DNA of 64,000 nt from Limimaricola sp. (GCF_016125575.1 NZ_WGLM01000002.1:855140-919139); one strand, 5' to 3'. Numbered from the stretch's first letter, positions 1 to 9,542 are shown. Made by a program: numbers and translations. Notes: generated by a model not told the origin, from the sequence alone.

Positions 1-2
1 CT

Positions 3-440
3 GCCGTTCTGGGCGATCCGCAGTGCCGTTTTGACCTTGGCGCCAAAGGCTATGCGGCCGAGCTGCAGGCCGAGGCGGTGGAGCGGTCGCAATCGTTCCG
101 TTTCACTGGGCTTGATGGCTTTGAACCCGGCTGGTTCAGCCGCGGGCGGCTGCGGGTGTTGAGTGGTGCGGCGCAGGGCCTTGCCGGACTGATCAAGTCC
201 GACCGGTTCGACGACGAAGGGCGGCGGCGCATCGACTTGTGGCAGGCCTTGGGCGCGGAGGTGCGCCTTGGCGATGTACTGCGGATCGAGGCGGGCTGCG
301 ACAAGCAGCGGGGAACCTGCCACTACAAGTTCGGCAACATCCTCAATTTTCGAGGATTTCCTCATATTCCTGGTGAGGATTGGCTGGTCAGCGTGCCGCA
401 GCGGGCCGGGCTGAACGACGGCGGGAGCCTGAACCAATGA
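3..440 (+). CDS. GTA tail hub protein, DUF2163 family (5' truncated)
   Basis: Open reading frame entering from the left edge; 145 C-terminal residues are visible and the start lies outside the window. The sequence matches the C-terminal part of the DUF2163/BR0599 family, represented in the Rhodobacter capsulatus GTA by orfg13 (tail hub). Visible marks are a cysteine in the motif GDPQCRFDL near the left edge and a second pair in CDKQRGTC followed by KFGN and NFRGFPHIPGEDW. Such spaced cysteines suggest a metal or Fe-S site, as known for some phage tail hub proteins; that is inference here. The stop overlaps the start of the peptidase gene (ATGA), so the two are translationally coupled. Confidence 0.9.
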   Translation, partial: AVLGDPQCRFDLGAKGYAAELQAEAVERSQSFRFTGLDGFEPGWFSRGRLRVLSGAAQGLAGLIKSDRFDDEGRRRIDLWQALGAEVRLGDVLRIEAGCDKQRGTCHYKFGNILNFRGFPHIPGEDWLVSVPQRAGLNDGGSLNQ

Positions 441-871
441 GCGATGTCGTGACACTGGCGCGCCGCTGGATCGGTACACCCTACCGCCACCAAGGCGCGG
501 TGAAGGGCGCGGGGTGCGATTGTCTGGGTTTGATCCGGGGCATCTGGACCGAGCTTTGTGGCTCAGTGCCCGAGGTGCCGCCGCCCTACACGCCCGACTG
601 GGCCGAACCGCAGCGGCACGAGGTCCTCTGGGCCGCGGCGCTGCGCCATCTGTCGCCTTTGCCGCCCGGCGAACCGGGGCGGGGCGACGTTTTGCTGTTT
701 CGGATGCGGCCGGGCAGTGTCGCCAAGCATCTGGGGCTGGCCGCCGAGACCGGTGAGACGCCCAGTTTCATCCATTCCTACAGCGAACATGGCGTGGTCG
801 AGAGCCCGCTGAGCCTGCCATGGCGGCGGCGTATCGTCGCCCGATTTGCGTTTCCGGAAAGGGCCCACTGA
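437..871 (+). CDS. GTA NlpC/P60-family cell wall peptidase
   Basis: 144 residues. An NlpC/P60 cysteine peptidase of the phage/GTA tail type, equivalent to R. capsulatus GTA orfg14; it probably cuts peptidoglycan peptides so that the tail can deliver DNA across the recipient wall. The catalytic cysteine is C29 in GCDCLGL and the catalytic histidine is probably H98 in AKHLGL. The ATG at 437 is chosen because it overlaps the stop of the hub gene and gives the normal family N-terminus (LARRWIGTPYRHQG); upstream in-frame ATGs would run into the previous gene. Its stop overlaps the start of the next gene (TGATG). Confidence 0.93.
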   Translation: MSDVVTLARRWIGTPYRHQGAVKGAGCDCLGLIRGIWTELCGSVPEVPPPYTPDWAEPQRHEVLWAAALRHLSPLPPGEPGRGDVLLFRMRPGSVAKHLGLAAETGETPSFIHSYSEHGVVESPLSLPWRRRIVARFAFPERAH

Positions 872-3800
872 TGGCGACGATCGTTCTTTCGGCGGCGGGC
901 ATGGCCGTGGGCGGCATGCTGGGTGGGTCGGTCCTTGGCCTGTCGACGGCGGTGATCGGCCGCGCGGCTGGCGCAGCGCTGGGCCGCGCGATCGACCAGC
1001 GGCTTATGGGTGCGGGCAGCGCGCCGGTTGAAACGGGCCGGATCGACCGCTTTCGCCTGACCGGTGCCAGCGAAGGCGCGACGGTGGCGCAGGTCTTTGG
1101 CCGGATGCGGGTGGCGGGGCAGGTGATCTGGGCGTCGCGGTTCCTCGAATCTTCGCAAACCTCGGGCGGTGGCAAGGGTGCCCCGCGCGCGCCGGCCACA
1201 ACCAGCTATGCCTATTCCGTGAGCCTCGCCATCGCGCTCTGCGAGGGCGAGATCACGCGCGTCGGCCGCATTTGGGCTGACGGGGTGGAAGTGGCGCCGG
1301 ACGACCTGAACATGCGTGTCTATACCGGAACCGAAGACCAACTCCCCGACCCCAAGATCGAAGCGGTCGAAGGAGCAGGAGCGGTGCCGGCCTATCGCGG
1401 CATCACCTACGTGGTGTTCGAGGACCTGGCCCTTGCGCCCTTCGGCAACCGGGTGCCGCAGTTCAGCTTCGAGGTGATCCGCCCGTCACAGCCGGGCCTG
1501 CCCGCCGATCAGGCGGATATCGCGCGCCTGATCCGCGGCGTCGCGCTGGTGCCGGGGACGGGGGAATACGCGCTGGCGACTACACCGGTTTATCGCCAGA
1601 CGGGCCTTGGCCAGACACAGGCGGTCAACATCAATACGCCATCGGGCAAGACCGATCTGTCCACCTCGCTCGACGCGCTGGAAGGCGAATTGCCCGCCCT
1701 TTCATCAGTGTCGGTGGTTGTCGGCTGGTTCGGCGATGATTTGCGCTGCGGCGCGTGCCGCGTTCAGCCCAAGGTGGAGTGGCATGGTGCCGACCCTGCG
1801 GCAATGCCTTGGGTCGTCGCGGGCGTCGGGCGAAGTGCGGCTGCGGCGGTGCCGCAGCTGGACGGCCGACCGGTCTACGGAGGCACACCAGCCGACCGCG
1901 CCGTGTCCGAGGCGCTTGTCGATCTGGCCGCGCGCGGCAAGCAGGCAATGTTCTACCCATTTCTGTTGATGGACCAGCTTGATGGCAATCTGCTGCCTGA
2001 TCCATGGAGTGGGCAGACAGGCCAACCGGCGCTGCCGTGGCGGGGCCGGATCACCACGTCGCTGGCCGCGGGCGTGGCAGGCAGCAGTGACGGCACCGCC
2101 GCCGCAGAAGCCGAGGTTGCGGCCTTCTTCGGACAGGCGCGCCCGGAAGATTTCACGCCCCAAGATGGCACCGTGGCCTATCACGGCCCGGCGGAATGGT
2201 CTTATCGGCGTTTCATCCTCCACTATGCGCATCTCAGCGCCGCGGCGGGTGGCGTTTCGGCCTTCTGCATCGGGTCCGAGATGAAGGCGCTGACCCAGAT
2301 CCGTGGCGCGGGCGGCACCTTTCCCGCCGTCACAGCACTTGTGCAGCTGGCCGCCGATGTGCGGGCGATCCTCGGTCCGGACTGCAAGATTGGCTATGCC
2401 GCGGACTGGAGTGAATACGCAGGCTACCAGCCGCCCGGCACTGGCGACAAGCTGTTCCATCTCGATCCGCTTTGGGCTGATCCGAATATCGATTTCGTCG
2501 GCATCGACAACTACATGCCTTTGAGCGACTGGCGCGACGGCGATGATCATGCCGACGCCGGGTGGGGCACCATCTACAACCTCGATTACCTGCGCAGCAA
2601 TGTTGCTGGCGGCGAAGGGTTCGACTGGTTCTATCATTCGCCAGAGGCGCGCGCGGCACAGATCCGGACACCGATCAGCGACTACTGGGACGAGGATTGG
2701 GTCTGGCGGGTCAAAGATCTGCAGGGCTGGTGGGCCAATCCGCATCACGACCGGATCGGGGGCGTGCGTGCCGAAACCCCGACGGCATGGTTGCCGCGCT
2801 CCAAGCCGATCTGGTTCACCGAGCTGGGCTGCGCTGCCGTGGACAAGGGCACGAACGAACCGAACCGTTTTGTCGATCCAAAATCTTCGGAATCAAGTCT
2901 GCCCTATGCCTCGAACGGCCAGCGCGACGACCTGATCCAGATGCAATACCTGCGTGCGGTCCACGCCCATTTTGCTGATCCCGCCAACAACGCCGTCTCC
3001 GAGGTCTATGGCGGGCCGATGGTGGACATGGGCCACGCCCATGTCTGGGCCTGGGACGCGCGGCCTTACCCGGCTTTTCCCGCCAATGGCGCGCTCTGGT
3101 CAGACAGCGGTAACTACGCGCGGGGTCACTGGCTGAATGGACGGGCTGCGGCGCGCAGCCTTGACAGCGTGGTGCGCGAGATCTGCGCGCGCGCGGGGCT
3201 GGCAGAGGTTGAGACAGCGGCGCTTTACGGTCTGGTGCGCGGCTATGGCCTCGATGCTGTCGACAGCGCACGGGCCGCTCTGCAACCGTTGATGCTGGCC
3301 TTTGGATTCGACGCGGCCGATCGCGGCGGTGCGCTGGTCTTTCGTTCGCGCAGCGGCGGCCCGGCGCAGCCGGTTGAGGCCGCGCGCGTGCTGGCGCCAG
3401 CGGGCAAAGGGCCTGCCATCGAGATCACCCGCGCGCCCGCGGCCGAAACCGCTGGACGAGTGCGACTGGGCTTCATCGAGGCGGATGGAGACTACGAGAC
3501 ACGAGCGGCAGAGGCGGCGATGGCCGACGATGCGACGCTTGGCGTGACACGGACCGAGCTTGCACTGGTGCTGACACAGGCCGAGGGGCAGGCAATTGCT
3601 GAGCGCTGGCTGGCCGAGGCACGCGTGGCGCGGGACGGCGCGCAATTTGCCCTTCCACCGTCGGCGCTTGCACTGGGTGCCGGCGATCTGGTGGACCTGC
3701 CGCTGGGCAGCGGCACCGGGCGGTTCCGCATCGATCGGGTCGAGCAAGCCGAGGCACAGACCATCGAAGCGGTGCGGATCGACCCGGAGGTTTACGTGCC

Positions 3801-4782
3801 GCACGAGGGGACTGCCGCCGCGGTGCCGCAACGCCCGTTCCAGCCGCCCGTGCCGGTGCTGGGCCAGTTCATGGACCTGCCACTGCTGCGCGGCGACGAA
3901 GATCCGCTCGCCCCGCATTTCGCGGCGACAGGCGTGCCATGGCCGGGGACCGTTGCGCTTTACGGCGCCGCCCAGGACAGCGGCTATGCGCTGGAGATGA
4001 CCTTGTCGCGCGCGGCCGTGATCGGCGAGACGTTGAGCGCGCTTTATCCCGCGCCTGCGGGCCTGTGGGACAGAGGCCCCGCGCTGCTGGTGCGGCTGGT
4101 CAGAGGCACGCTTGACACCGTCGGCGTTGATGGCGTTTTGGCCGGCGCGAACCTCGCTGCTATCGGAGATGGTAGCGTTGGCGGTTGGGAGGTTTTCCAG
4201 TTCGCCGAGGCATCGCTGGTGGCGCCGGATACCTATGCACTGCGGCTGCGTTTGCGTGGGCAGGCGGGAACTGACGCGACCCGGCCCGATGTCTGGCCCG
4301 CCGGCGCGCGGCTGGTGCTGCTCGATGCGGGGGCTCCGCAGATCGACCTGCCAGCAAATGCGCGCGGTGTAACACGATACTTCCGTTATGGCCCGGCCGG
4401 GCGGCCCTTGGACGATCCATCGTATTCGGCCTTCGCCGCCCCGTTTGCGGGGATCGGGCTGCGCCCACTTGCGGTCTGCCATCTGCGCGCCGAACGGCGC
4501 GGCGGCGATACGGTGTTGGATTGGATCAGGCGGACCCGGATCGATGGCGATAGCTGGGACGGCCTGGATGTGCCGCTTGGCGAAGATACCGAGCTATACC
4601 GGGTGCAGGTCAGCGCCGACGGCGTCTTGCGGCGCGAGGATTTCGTGTCCACGTCAGGCTGGGCCTATACCGAGGCAATGCGCGCGAGCGATGGCGTTAC
4701 GATGCCTTATCGTGTGGATGTGGCGCAGGTTTCGGCCCGGTTCGGGCCGGGGCCCGCGGCGGGTCTGGTCATCGACACCTGA
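871..4782 (+). CDS. GTA TIM-barrel 'megatron' tail fibre/host-specificity protein
   Basis: 1303 residues, the typical size for the GTA orfg15 (Rcc01698) family, the last and largest structural gene of Rhodobacter-type GTA clusters. The N-terminus is hydrophobic and Gly-rich (residues 1-50). A GTA TIM-barrel-like domain lies roughly at residues 430-740 (seen as FVGIDNYMPLSDW and WFTELGCAAVDKGTNEPN), followed by a phage-tail-3-like region and a C-terminal binding region. In the R. capsulatus particle this protein sits at the tail baseplate and is thought to contact the recipient envelope. The start at 871 overlaps the peptidase stop. The reading frame is intact, which argues that the GTA here is not decaying. 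Confidence 0.93.
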   Translation: MATIVLSAAGMAVGGMLGGSVLGLSTAVIGRAAGAALGRAIDQRLMGAGSAPVETGRIDRFRLTGASEGATVAQVFGRMRVAGQVIWASRFLESSQTSGGGKGAPRAPATTSYAYSVSLAIALCEGEITRVGRIWADGVEVAPDDLNMRVYTGTEDQLPDPKIEAVEGAGAVPAYRGITYVVFEDLALAPFGNRVPQFSFEVIRPSQPGLPADQADIARLIRGVALVPGTGEYALATTPVYRQTGLGQTQAVNINTPSGKTDLSTSLDALEGELPALSSVSVVVGWFGDDLRCGACRVQPKVEWHGADPAAMPWVVAGVGRSAAAAVPQLDGRPVYGGTPADRAVSEALVDLAARGKQAMFYPFLLMDQLDGNLLPDPWSGQTGQPALPWRGRITTSLAAGVAGSSDGTAAAEAEVAAFFGQARPEDFTPQDGTVAYHGPAEWSYRRFILHYAHLSAAAGGVSAFCIGSEMKALTQIRGAGGTFPAVTALVQLAADVRAILGPDCKIGYAADWSEYAGYQPPGTGDKLFHLDPLWADPNIDFVGIDNYMPLSDWRDGDDHADAGWGTIYNLDYLRSNVAGGEGFDWFYHSPEARAAQIRTPISDYWDEDWVWRVKDLQGWWANPHHDRIGGVRAETPTAWLPRSKPIWFTELGCAAVDKGTNEPNRFVDPKSSESSLPYASNGQRDDLIQMQYLRAVHAHFADPANNAVSEVYGGPMVDMGHAHVWAWDARPYPAFPANGALWSDSGNYARGHWLNGRAAARSLDSVVREICARAGLAEVETAALYGLVRGYGLDAVDSARAALQPLMLAFGFDAADRGGALVFRSRSGGPAQPVEAARVLAPAGKGPAIEITRAPAAETAGRVRLGFIEADGDYETRAAEAAMADDATLGVTRTELALVLTQAEGQAIAERWLAEARVARDGAQFALPPSALALGAGDLVDLPLGSGTGRFRIDRVEQAEAQTIEAVRIDPEVYVPHEGTAAAVPQRPFQPPVPVLGQFMDLPLLRGDEDPLAPHFAATGVPWPGTVALYGAAQDSGYALEMTLSRAAVIGETLSALYPAPAGLWDRGPALLVRLVRGTLDTVGVDGVLAGANLAAIGDGSVGGWEVFQFAEASLVAPDTYALRLRLRGQAGTDATRPDVWPAGARLVLLDAGAPQIDLPANARGVTRYFRYGPAGRPLDDPSYSAFAAPFAGIGLRPLAVCHLRAERRGGDTVLDWIRRTRIDGDSWDGLDVPLGEDTELYRVQVSADGVLRREDFVSTSGWAYTEAMRASDGVTMPYRVDVAQVSARFGPGPAAGLVIDT

Positions 4783-4849
4783 TGTAGACGGACAGGCCGG
4801 CCATCCCCTTGACGGGCGAGCCCCTTTCAACTTGGAAAGACCAGACTAA

Positions 4850-4866
4850 CTGACTAGAATGGTCAG
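4850..4866. promoter_or_regulatory. 17-bp palindrome before cysE, possible Rrf2/IscR-type operator
   Basis: CTGAC-TAGAATG-GTCAG: perfect 5-bp arms around a 7-nt AT-rich centre, ending 18 nt before the cysE ATG. The GAC-TA...GTC layout resembles sites of Rrf2-family repressors (IscR type) in Alphaproteobacteria. The regulator assignment is inference. Confidence 0.4.
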
Positions 4867-4884
4867 GAAGCCGGGAGACACCAC

Positions 4885-5691
4885 ATGAGCAATCGTCGCG
4901 TCAGCATCGCCGAGGTCGACCCGGTCTGGAGCCGGATCTGCGAAGAGGCCTCCGCGGCGATCCGGGCCGAGCCTCTGATGGGTGGCCTGATCCACAGCGG
5001 CGTGTTGCACCATGCCAGCATGGAACGCGCGCTGGCCTACCGGTTCTCGCTCAAGCTCGCCTCGGGCGAGATGTCCGAACAGATCCTGCGCGAGATCGCC
5101 GACGAAGCCTATGACAGCGACCCCACGCTGGGCGCCGCCGCACGCGCCGACCTGGCGGCGGTCTATGACCGCGACCCGGCCTGCCACCGGCTGATGCAGG
5201 CGCTGCTTTACTTCAAGGGCTACCAGGCCGTGCAGGCCTATCGCGTGGGCCATCGCCTTTGGCAGCAGGGCCGCCATGACCTGGCCTATTTCATCCAGAT
5301 GCGGGTGAGCGAGACCTTCGGCGTCGACATTCACCCCGCCGCGAAGATCGGCCGGGGCATCATGATTGACCACGCCCATTCGATCGTGGTGGGTGAAACG
5401 GCGGTGATCGGCGACAACGTCTCGATGCTGCATTCCGTGACGCTTGGCGGCACCGGCAAGGAAGACGGCGACCGTCACCCCAAGATCGGCGACGGCGTCC
5501 TGATTGGCGCGGGCGCGAAGGTTTTGGGCAATATCACGGTGGGCCATTGCAGCCGGATTGCCGCCGGCTCTGTCGTGTTGGAAAGCGTGCCGCCGTGCAA
5601 GACGGTTGCGGGCGTTCCCGCGCGCATCGTCGGCGAGGCCGGTTGCGATCAGCCCTCGGTGGTGATGGACCAGATCCTGCACGGCGTTTGA
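4885..5691 (+). CDS. cysE: serine O-acetyltransferase
   Basis: 268 residues. Transfers acetyl from acetyl-CoA to L-serine, giving O-acetylserine for cysteine synthesis in the cytoplasm. It has the usual helical SATase N-terminal domain (residues 1-140) and a C-terminal left-handed parallel beta-helix of hexapeptide repeats (about 145-255), with the active-site motif DHAHSIVVGETAVIG. The start has GGGAG ahead of it. As I recall, cysE lies next to the GTA cluster in several Rhodobacterales, so the neighbourhood supports the call. A palindrome 18 nt upstream may control it. The gene converges with the carboxymuconolactone decarboxylase-like gene, with only 10 nt between the stops. Confidence 0.96.
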   Translation: MSNRRVSIAEVDPVWSRICEEASAAIRAEPLMGGLIHSGVLHHASMERALAYRFSLKLASGEMSEQILREIADEAYDSDPTLGAAARADLAAVYDRDPACHRLMQALLYFKGYQAVQAYRVGHRLWQQGRHDLAYFIQMRVSETFGVDIHPAAKIGRGIMIDHAHSIVVGETAVIGDNVSMLHSVTLGGTGKEDGDRHPKIGDGVLIGAGAKVLGNITVGHCSRIAAGSVVLESVPPCKTVAGVPARIVGEAGCDQPSVVMDQILHGV

Positions 5692-5704
5692 CGCAACTGC
5701 GTCA
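5689..5704. repeat. palindrome spanning two convergent stop codons
   Basis: TGACGCA-AC-TGCGTCA: 7-bp arms, 2-nt centre. The left TGA is the cysE stop and the right TCA is the stop (on the minus strand) of the converging gene. There is no T tract, so it is weak as a terminator, although it can fold on both transcripts. Confidence 0.5.
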
Positions 5705-6037
5705 GGCCGACAGCTGGTCGAAGGCCTCCATCGCCTTGGCGACGTACATGTAGGCGGGGCCGCCGCCCATCATCACGGCAACACCCACGGCTTCGACCAC
5801 TTCCTCGCGCGTGGCGCCGAGGCGGATTGCGGCACGGACATGAAAACCGATGCAATCGGCGCAGCGGCTGGAAACGCCAATGGCCAGCGCGATGAATTCC
5901 TTTTCCTTGGCCGTGAGCGCGCCGGCCTTCATTGTGCCGTGATGCAGCGCGGTAAAGCCTTTGCCGGCGTCCGGGTGAAGAACACGAAAACTGTCGAGAT
6001 GCGCCGATGTTTCGGCAAGGGTGGTTTTCCAGTCCAT
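5702..6037 (-). CDS. carboxymuconolactone decarboxylase/AhpD-like protein
   Basis: 111 residues. All-helical CMD/AhpD-like fold with the redox motif C59-A-D-C62 followed by H66 and preceded by E47, the pattern of alkylhydroperoxidase-like proteins rather than true decarboxylases. A peroxide or thiol-disulphide role is plausible; the substrate is unknown. The start at 6037 (MDWKTTL) is preferred over a longer frame because TGGAG lies 6 nt upstream of it. It stands alone, converging with cysE and lying upstream of purL on the same strand. Confidence 0.85.
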   Translation of the reverse strand: MDWKTTLAETSAHLDSFRVLHPDAGKGFTALHHGTMKAGALTAKEKEFIALAIGVSSRCADCIGFHVRAAIRLGATREEVVEAVGVAVMMGGGPAYMYVAKAMEAFDQLSA

Positions 6038-6119
6038 GAAAGGCTCCATCAGGTGATGGCGTCTGCCTATCGGGGCGGCATCGGCCACGCCTTGCGCTGG
6101 ATCAATGCCTTGCAGGTGC

Positions 6120-6190
6120 ACAAGGGGGGGGCGCTGCCCCCCGGCCCGTTCCGGGCCTCCCCCCGGGAGTATTTGAAGCCAGAAGAAGGG
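6120..6190. repeat. GC-rich intergenic repeat, copy 1
   Basis: A run of G/C with nested inverted repeats (GGGGGCGCTGCCCCC, then GGCCCG..CGGGCC) ending in CCCCGGGAGTATTTGAAG and AGAAG. It abuts the 3' end of purL. A second, diverged copy with the same order of elements lies at 47636-47706, next to the 3' end of the cupin gene. Similar elements are common after genes in Rhodobacterales and probably act as terminators or mRNA-end stabilisers. Confidence 0.6.
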
Positions 6191-6195
6191 GTTGG

Positions 6196-8355
6196 TTAGC
6201 CCACTGCGGTTTCGAAGGCCGTGCGGTAGAGCGTGACAAGATCGGCCATCGGCGCCTCGTTGTGGCCGAAGCGCGCGGTATCCCCGCCCAAGCGCCCGAC
6301 CGTGGCAAGCGGCAGGCCCGCGCGACCGGCGGCCGCCATCAGCGCCTCGGCCGCATCGAAATCGGTGGCGATCAGGTAGCGCGCCTGGTCCTCACCGAAA
6401 AGTTGGGCGGTGTCGTCGCTGTCGAGTGCAAAGCCAAGCCCTGCCGCCTCGGCCATCTCGAAGGCGGCCAACGCGAGGCCACCATCAGACAGATCGGTGC
6501 AGGCGGCGATCAACGCGGCATTGTCGCGGATGAACTCGCCATGTGCCTTCTCGGCGGCAAGGTCGACCGGTGGCGGTGCGCCTTCGGCCCGGTGAAACAC
6601 CTCCGAAAGCAGGGCGGATTGGCCCAGATGGCCCTTGGTCTGACCCAACAGCAGCATCAGGTCGCCGTCGCGGGCGGGGCCGGCGATGAAATCCTCGGCA
6701 CTGGCGATCAGGCCCGCGGCGCCGATCGTGGGCGTCGGTAGGATCGCCCGACCATCAGTCTCGTTATAAAGCGAAACGTTGCCCGACACGATTGGCATGT
6801 CGAGGATTTGCACCGCCTCTCCGATCCCTTTGATCGCGCCGACAAGCTGCCCCATGATTGCCGGCTTTTCGGGGTTGCCGAAATTGAGGTTATCGGTCGA
6901 GGCAAGCGGCCGGGCTCCGACAGCGCACAGGTTGCGAAACGCCTCGGCCACAGCCTGTTTGCCGCCTTCAACCGGATCTGCCTGCACGTAGCGCGGTGTC
7001 ACGTCCGAGGTAAATGCCAGCATCTTGGCCGTGCCGTGCACCCGGATCACCCCGGCGCCAAGGCCCGGTGCGCGCACCGTGTCGCCCATGACTTGTGCAT
7101 CATATTGCTCGAAGACCCATTGCTTGGCGGCGTAGTTCGGGCTGCCGATCAGTGCGCGCAACCCGTCGACCGGGTCGATGCGTGGCACTTCGCCAAGGGT
7201 GGCGGGGGCAGGCGTGGGCACCCAAGGCCGGTCATATTCGGGCGCGTTGCCCGACAACGCCTTGAGCGGAAGGTCGGCTTTCACGGAATTGCCGTGCATC
7301 ACGATGAACCGGTCTTCGGCGATCGTCTCGCCGACGATGGCAAAGTCGAGGTCCCATTTGGCGAACACGGCCTTGGCCTCGGCCTCTTTCTCGGGACGCA
7401 GGACCATCAGCATGCGTTCCTGACTTTCTGACAGCATCATCTCGTAGGCGGTCATGTTCTCTTCGCGCACCGGCACGCGGTCGAGGTCGAGACGGATGCC
7501 CAAGTCGCCCTTGTCGCCCATCTCGACGGCCGAGCAGGTCAGGCCCGCCGCGCCCATGTCCTGGATCGAGATGACGGCGCCGGTTGCCATCAACTCCATG
7601 CAGGCTTCCATCAGCCGTTTCTCGGTGAAGGGGTCGCCGACCTGCACGGTCGGGCGCTTTTCCTCGATGGTGTCGTCAAATTCGGCGCTGGCCATGGTCG
7701 CGCCGCCCACGCCATCGCGCCCGGTCTTGGCGCCAAGATAGACCACCGGCATGCCCACGCCCGAGGCCGCCGAATAGAAGATGGCGTCGCTGTTTGCGAG
7801 GCCGGCGGCGAATGCATTGACAAGGCAGTTGCCGTCATAGGCCGGATCAAAGCGCACTTCGCCCGCGATCGTGGGCACGCCGAAGCAGTTACCATAGCCG
7901 CCCACGCCCGCGACCACGCCGGCCACCAAAGACCGGGTCTTTGGATGGGAGGGCTGGCCGAAGCCAAGCGAATTCATCGCGGCCACGGGACGGGCCCCCA
8001 TCGTGAAGACATCGCGCAGGATGCCACCAACGCCTGTCGCGGCACCCTGGTACGGTTCGATGTAGGAGGGGTGATTGTGGCTTTCCATCTTGAAGACGAG
8101 GGCCTGACCATCGCCGATATCGACAACGCCGGCATTCTCGCCGGGGCCGCAAATGACCTGCGGTCCGGTCGTGGGCAGGGTTCGCAGCCATTTCTTCGAC
8201 GACTTGTAGGAACAATGCTCGTTCCACATGGCCGAGAAGATACCAAGCTCGGTGAAGGTCGGCGTGCGACCGATGATGTCGAGAATGCGCTGGTATTCGT
8301 CGGGCTTGAGGCCATGGGCGGCAATCAAGTCGTCGGTGATCTCAGGCGCGTCCAT
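6196..8355 (-). CDS. purL: phosphoribosylformylglycinamidine synthase subunit PurL
   Basis: 719 residues, the small-type PurL that works with PurS and PurQ (fourth step of purine synthesis, FGAR to FGAM using ATP and glutamine-derived ammonia). The family signature is clear from the N-terminus ([18 protein letters not shown]) through the ATP/FGAR sites ([20 protein letters not shown]) to a second half with [14 protein letters not shown] and [15 protein letters not shown]. The ATG at 8355 is chosen over upstream ATGs at 8361 and 8370 because GGGGGA is about 8 nt from it but almost touches the ATG at 8361. purS and purQ are not in the window. Confidence 0.95.
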   Translation of the reverse strand: MDAPEITDDLIAAHGLKPDEYQRILDIIGRTPTFTELGIFSAMWNEHCSYKSSKKWLRTLPTTGPQVICGPGENAGVVDIGDGQALVFKMESHNHPSYIEPYQGAATGVGGILRDVFTMGARPVAAMNSLGFGQPSHPKTRSLVAGVVAGVGGYGNCFGVPTIAGEVRFDPAYDGNCLVNAFAAGLANSDAIFYSAASGVGMPVVYLGAKTGRDGVGGATMASAEFDDTIEEKRPTVQVGDPFTEKRLMEACMELMATGAVISIQDMGAAGLTCSAVEMGDKGDLGIRLDLDRVPVREENMTAYEMMLSESQERMLMVLRPEKEAEAKAVFAKWDLDFAIVGETIAEDRFIVMHGNSVKADLPLKALSGNAPEYDRPWVPTPAPATLGEVPRIDPVDGLRALIGSPNYAAKQWVFEQYDAQVMGDTVRAPGLGAGVIRVHGTAKMLAFTSDVTPRYVQADPVEGGKQAVAEAFRNLCAVGARPLASTDNLNFGNPEKPAIMGQLVGAIKGIGEAVQILDMPIVSGNVSLYNETDGRAILPTPTIGAAGLIASAEDFIAGPARDGDLMLLLGQTKGHLGQSALLSEVFHRAEGAPPPVDLAAEKAHGEFIRDNAALIAACTDLSDGGLALAAFEMAEAAGLGFALDSDDTAQLFGEDQARYLIATDFDAAEALMAAAGRAGLPLATVGRLGGDTARFGHNEAPMADLVTLYRTAFETAVG

Positions 8356-8452
8356 CGGCATGTCCCCCAAAGCCCCGCAAAGATGGGGCCGTCATAGGGG
8401 AAAGGTGGCGCGGGTGGAAGGTGCACGGGGCCCGTCTGGGCTTGCCGCAAAC

Positions 8453-8479
8453 AAAAAAAGGCCGGGCAGAAGCCCGGCC
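8453..8479 (-). terminator. rho-independent terminator (minus strand)
   Basis: Perfect 8-bp stem GGCCGGGC/GCCCGGCC with a 4-nt loop, followed on the minus strand by seven T. It lies 146 nt past the LysR stop and 100 nt before purL, so it ends the LysR transcript or a small RNA encoded between them. Confidence 0.85.
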
Positions 8480-8624
8480 CAAGTCCAACAGGGAGGTATG
8501 AAGATGATGCGCCAATCGGCAACAACCCCTTCGATTGATCAATTAGGCTGCACTTGCAGCACGATCAAGCCGCCCGGCCCACCGCATGGCACAAACCGGC
8601 CATGCGCCGGGTGCATGGCTGCGC

Positions 8625-9542
8625 TCAACTCCCGCTAAAGCTGAGTTGGTCGCGGATCCGGCGGCGATGCGCGATGACCTCATCCTGAACGAAATCGCGG
8701 AAGGCGGCGACCCGCTTGGATTGGCGCAATTCTTCAGGATAGGCCAAGAAAACAGGCACTTCGCCGGATTCGATATCAGGCAGAACCCGGATCAGGGCAG
8801 GGAAATCCTCGGTGATGTAATCGGGCAGGACACCCACGCCGAGGTTCGAAAGTACCGCCTGCAACGCGCCGAAGTAGTTGTTGACGGTCAGTAGGCTGGG
8901 GATGTCGTAGGTCATCAGGTGTTGCACAAGGGTCGCACCTGCGGCCACCTGAAACGATGTCGGGCTTTGGCAAATCAGGCGGTGCCCGGTGATGTCGGAG
9001 ATGTCGCGCAACGGCAGGCGGTCGGCCAGATAGGCCTCGGTTGCGTAAAGGCGCATCCTTACGCTCATCAGCTTCTTGCGGATCAGGTCGGCCTGGCTTG
9101 GTTCCTTCATGCGGATGGCGACATCGGCCTCGCGCATCGGCAGATCAAGCACGCGCTCTTCCAGCATGAGGTCGATCTTGAGGTCTGGATATTGCTCGTA
9201 AAGCTTGGGCAGGCGCGGGGCGAGCCAGAGTGTGCCAAAGGCCGTGGTCGTCGTCACCTTCAACTCGCCAAAGACCTCTTCCTCGCTGTCGCGAATGCGC
9301 GCCGCCGCCGCTTCCAGCCGCTTGTTCATCGAGCGCGTGGCGTCGAACAGCAACTCGCCTTGTTCGGTGAGAATCAGTCCACGGGCATGGCGGTGAAACA
9401 GCGTGGTGTTGAGCTGTTCTTCCAGTGCGCGGATCTGCCTGCTGACGGCTGACTGGCTGAGGTGCAGCGAATCCCCGGCATGCGTCAGGCTGCCCGCATC
9501 GGCCACCGCGTGAAAGATTCGCAACTTGTCCCAGTCCATCAT
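8625..9542 (-). CDS. LysR-family transcriptional regulator
   Basis: 305 residues. An N-terminal winged helix-turn-helix (residues 3-62: FHAVADAGSLTHAGDSLHLSQ, then SRQIRALEE) and a C-terminal periplasmic-binding-like effector domain (about 92-290). It is transcribed away from the indolepyruvate oxidoreductase gene across a 157-bp gap that holds a 21-bp palindrome, the usual arrangement for a LysR protein controlling its divergent neighbour; that target is inference. Two adjacent in-frame ATGs (9542 and 9539) could start it. Confidence 0.92.
   Translation of the reverse strand: MMDWDKLRIFHAVADAGSLTHAGDSLHLSQSAVSRQIRALEEQLNTTLFHRHARGLILTEQGELLFDATRSMNKRLEAAAARIRDSEEEVFGELKVTTTTAFGTLWLAPRLPKLYEQYPDLKIDLMLEERVLDLPMREADVAIRMKEPSQADLIRKKLMSVRMRLYATEAYLADRLPLRDISDITGHRLICQSPTSFQVAAGATLVQHLMTYDIPSLLTVNNYFGALQAVLSNLGVGVLPDYITEDFPALIRVLPDIESGEVPVFLAYPEELRQSKRVAAFRDFVQDEVIAHRRRIRDQLSFSGS

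Noticed and set aside
8531..8540. FNR-like box in TTGATCAATT before purL
   Set aside because: The half-sites touch (no N4 spacer) and no promoter-like position fits.
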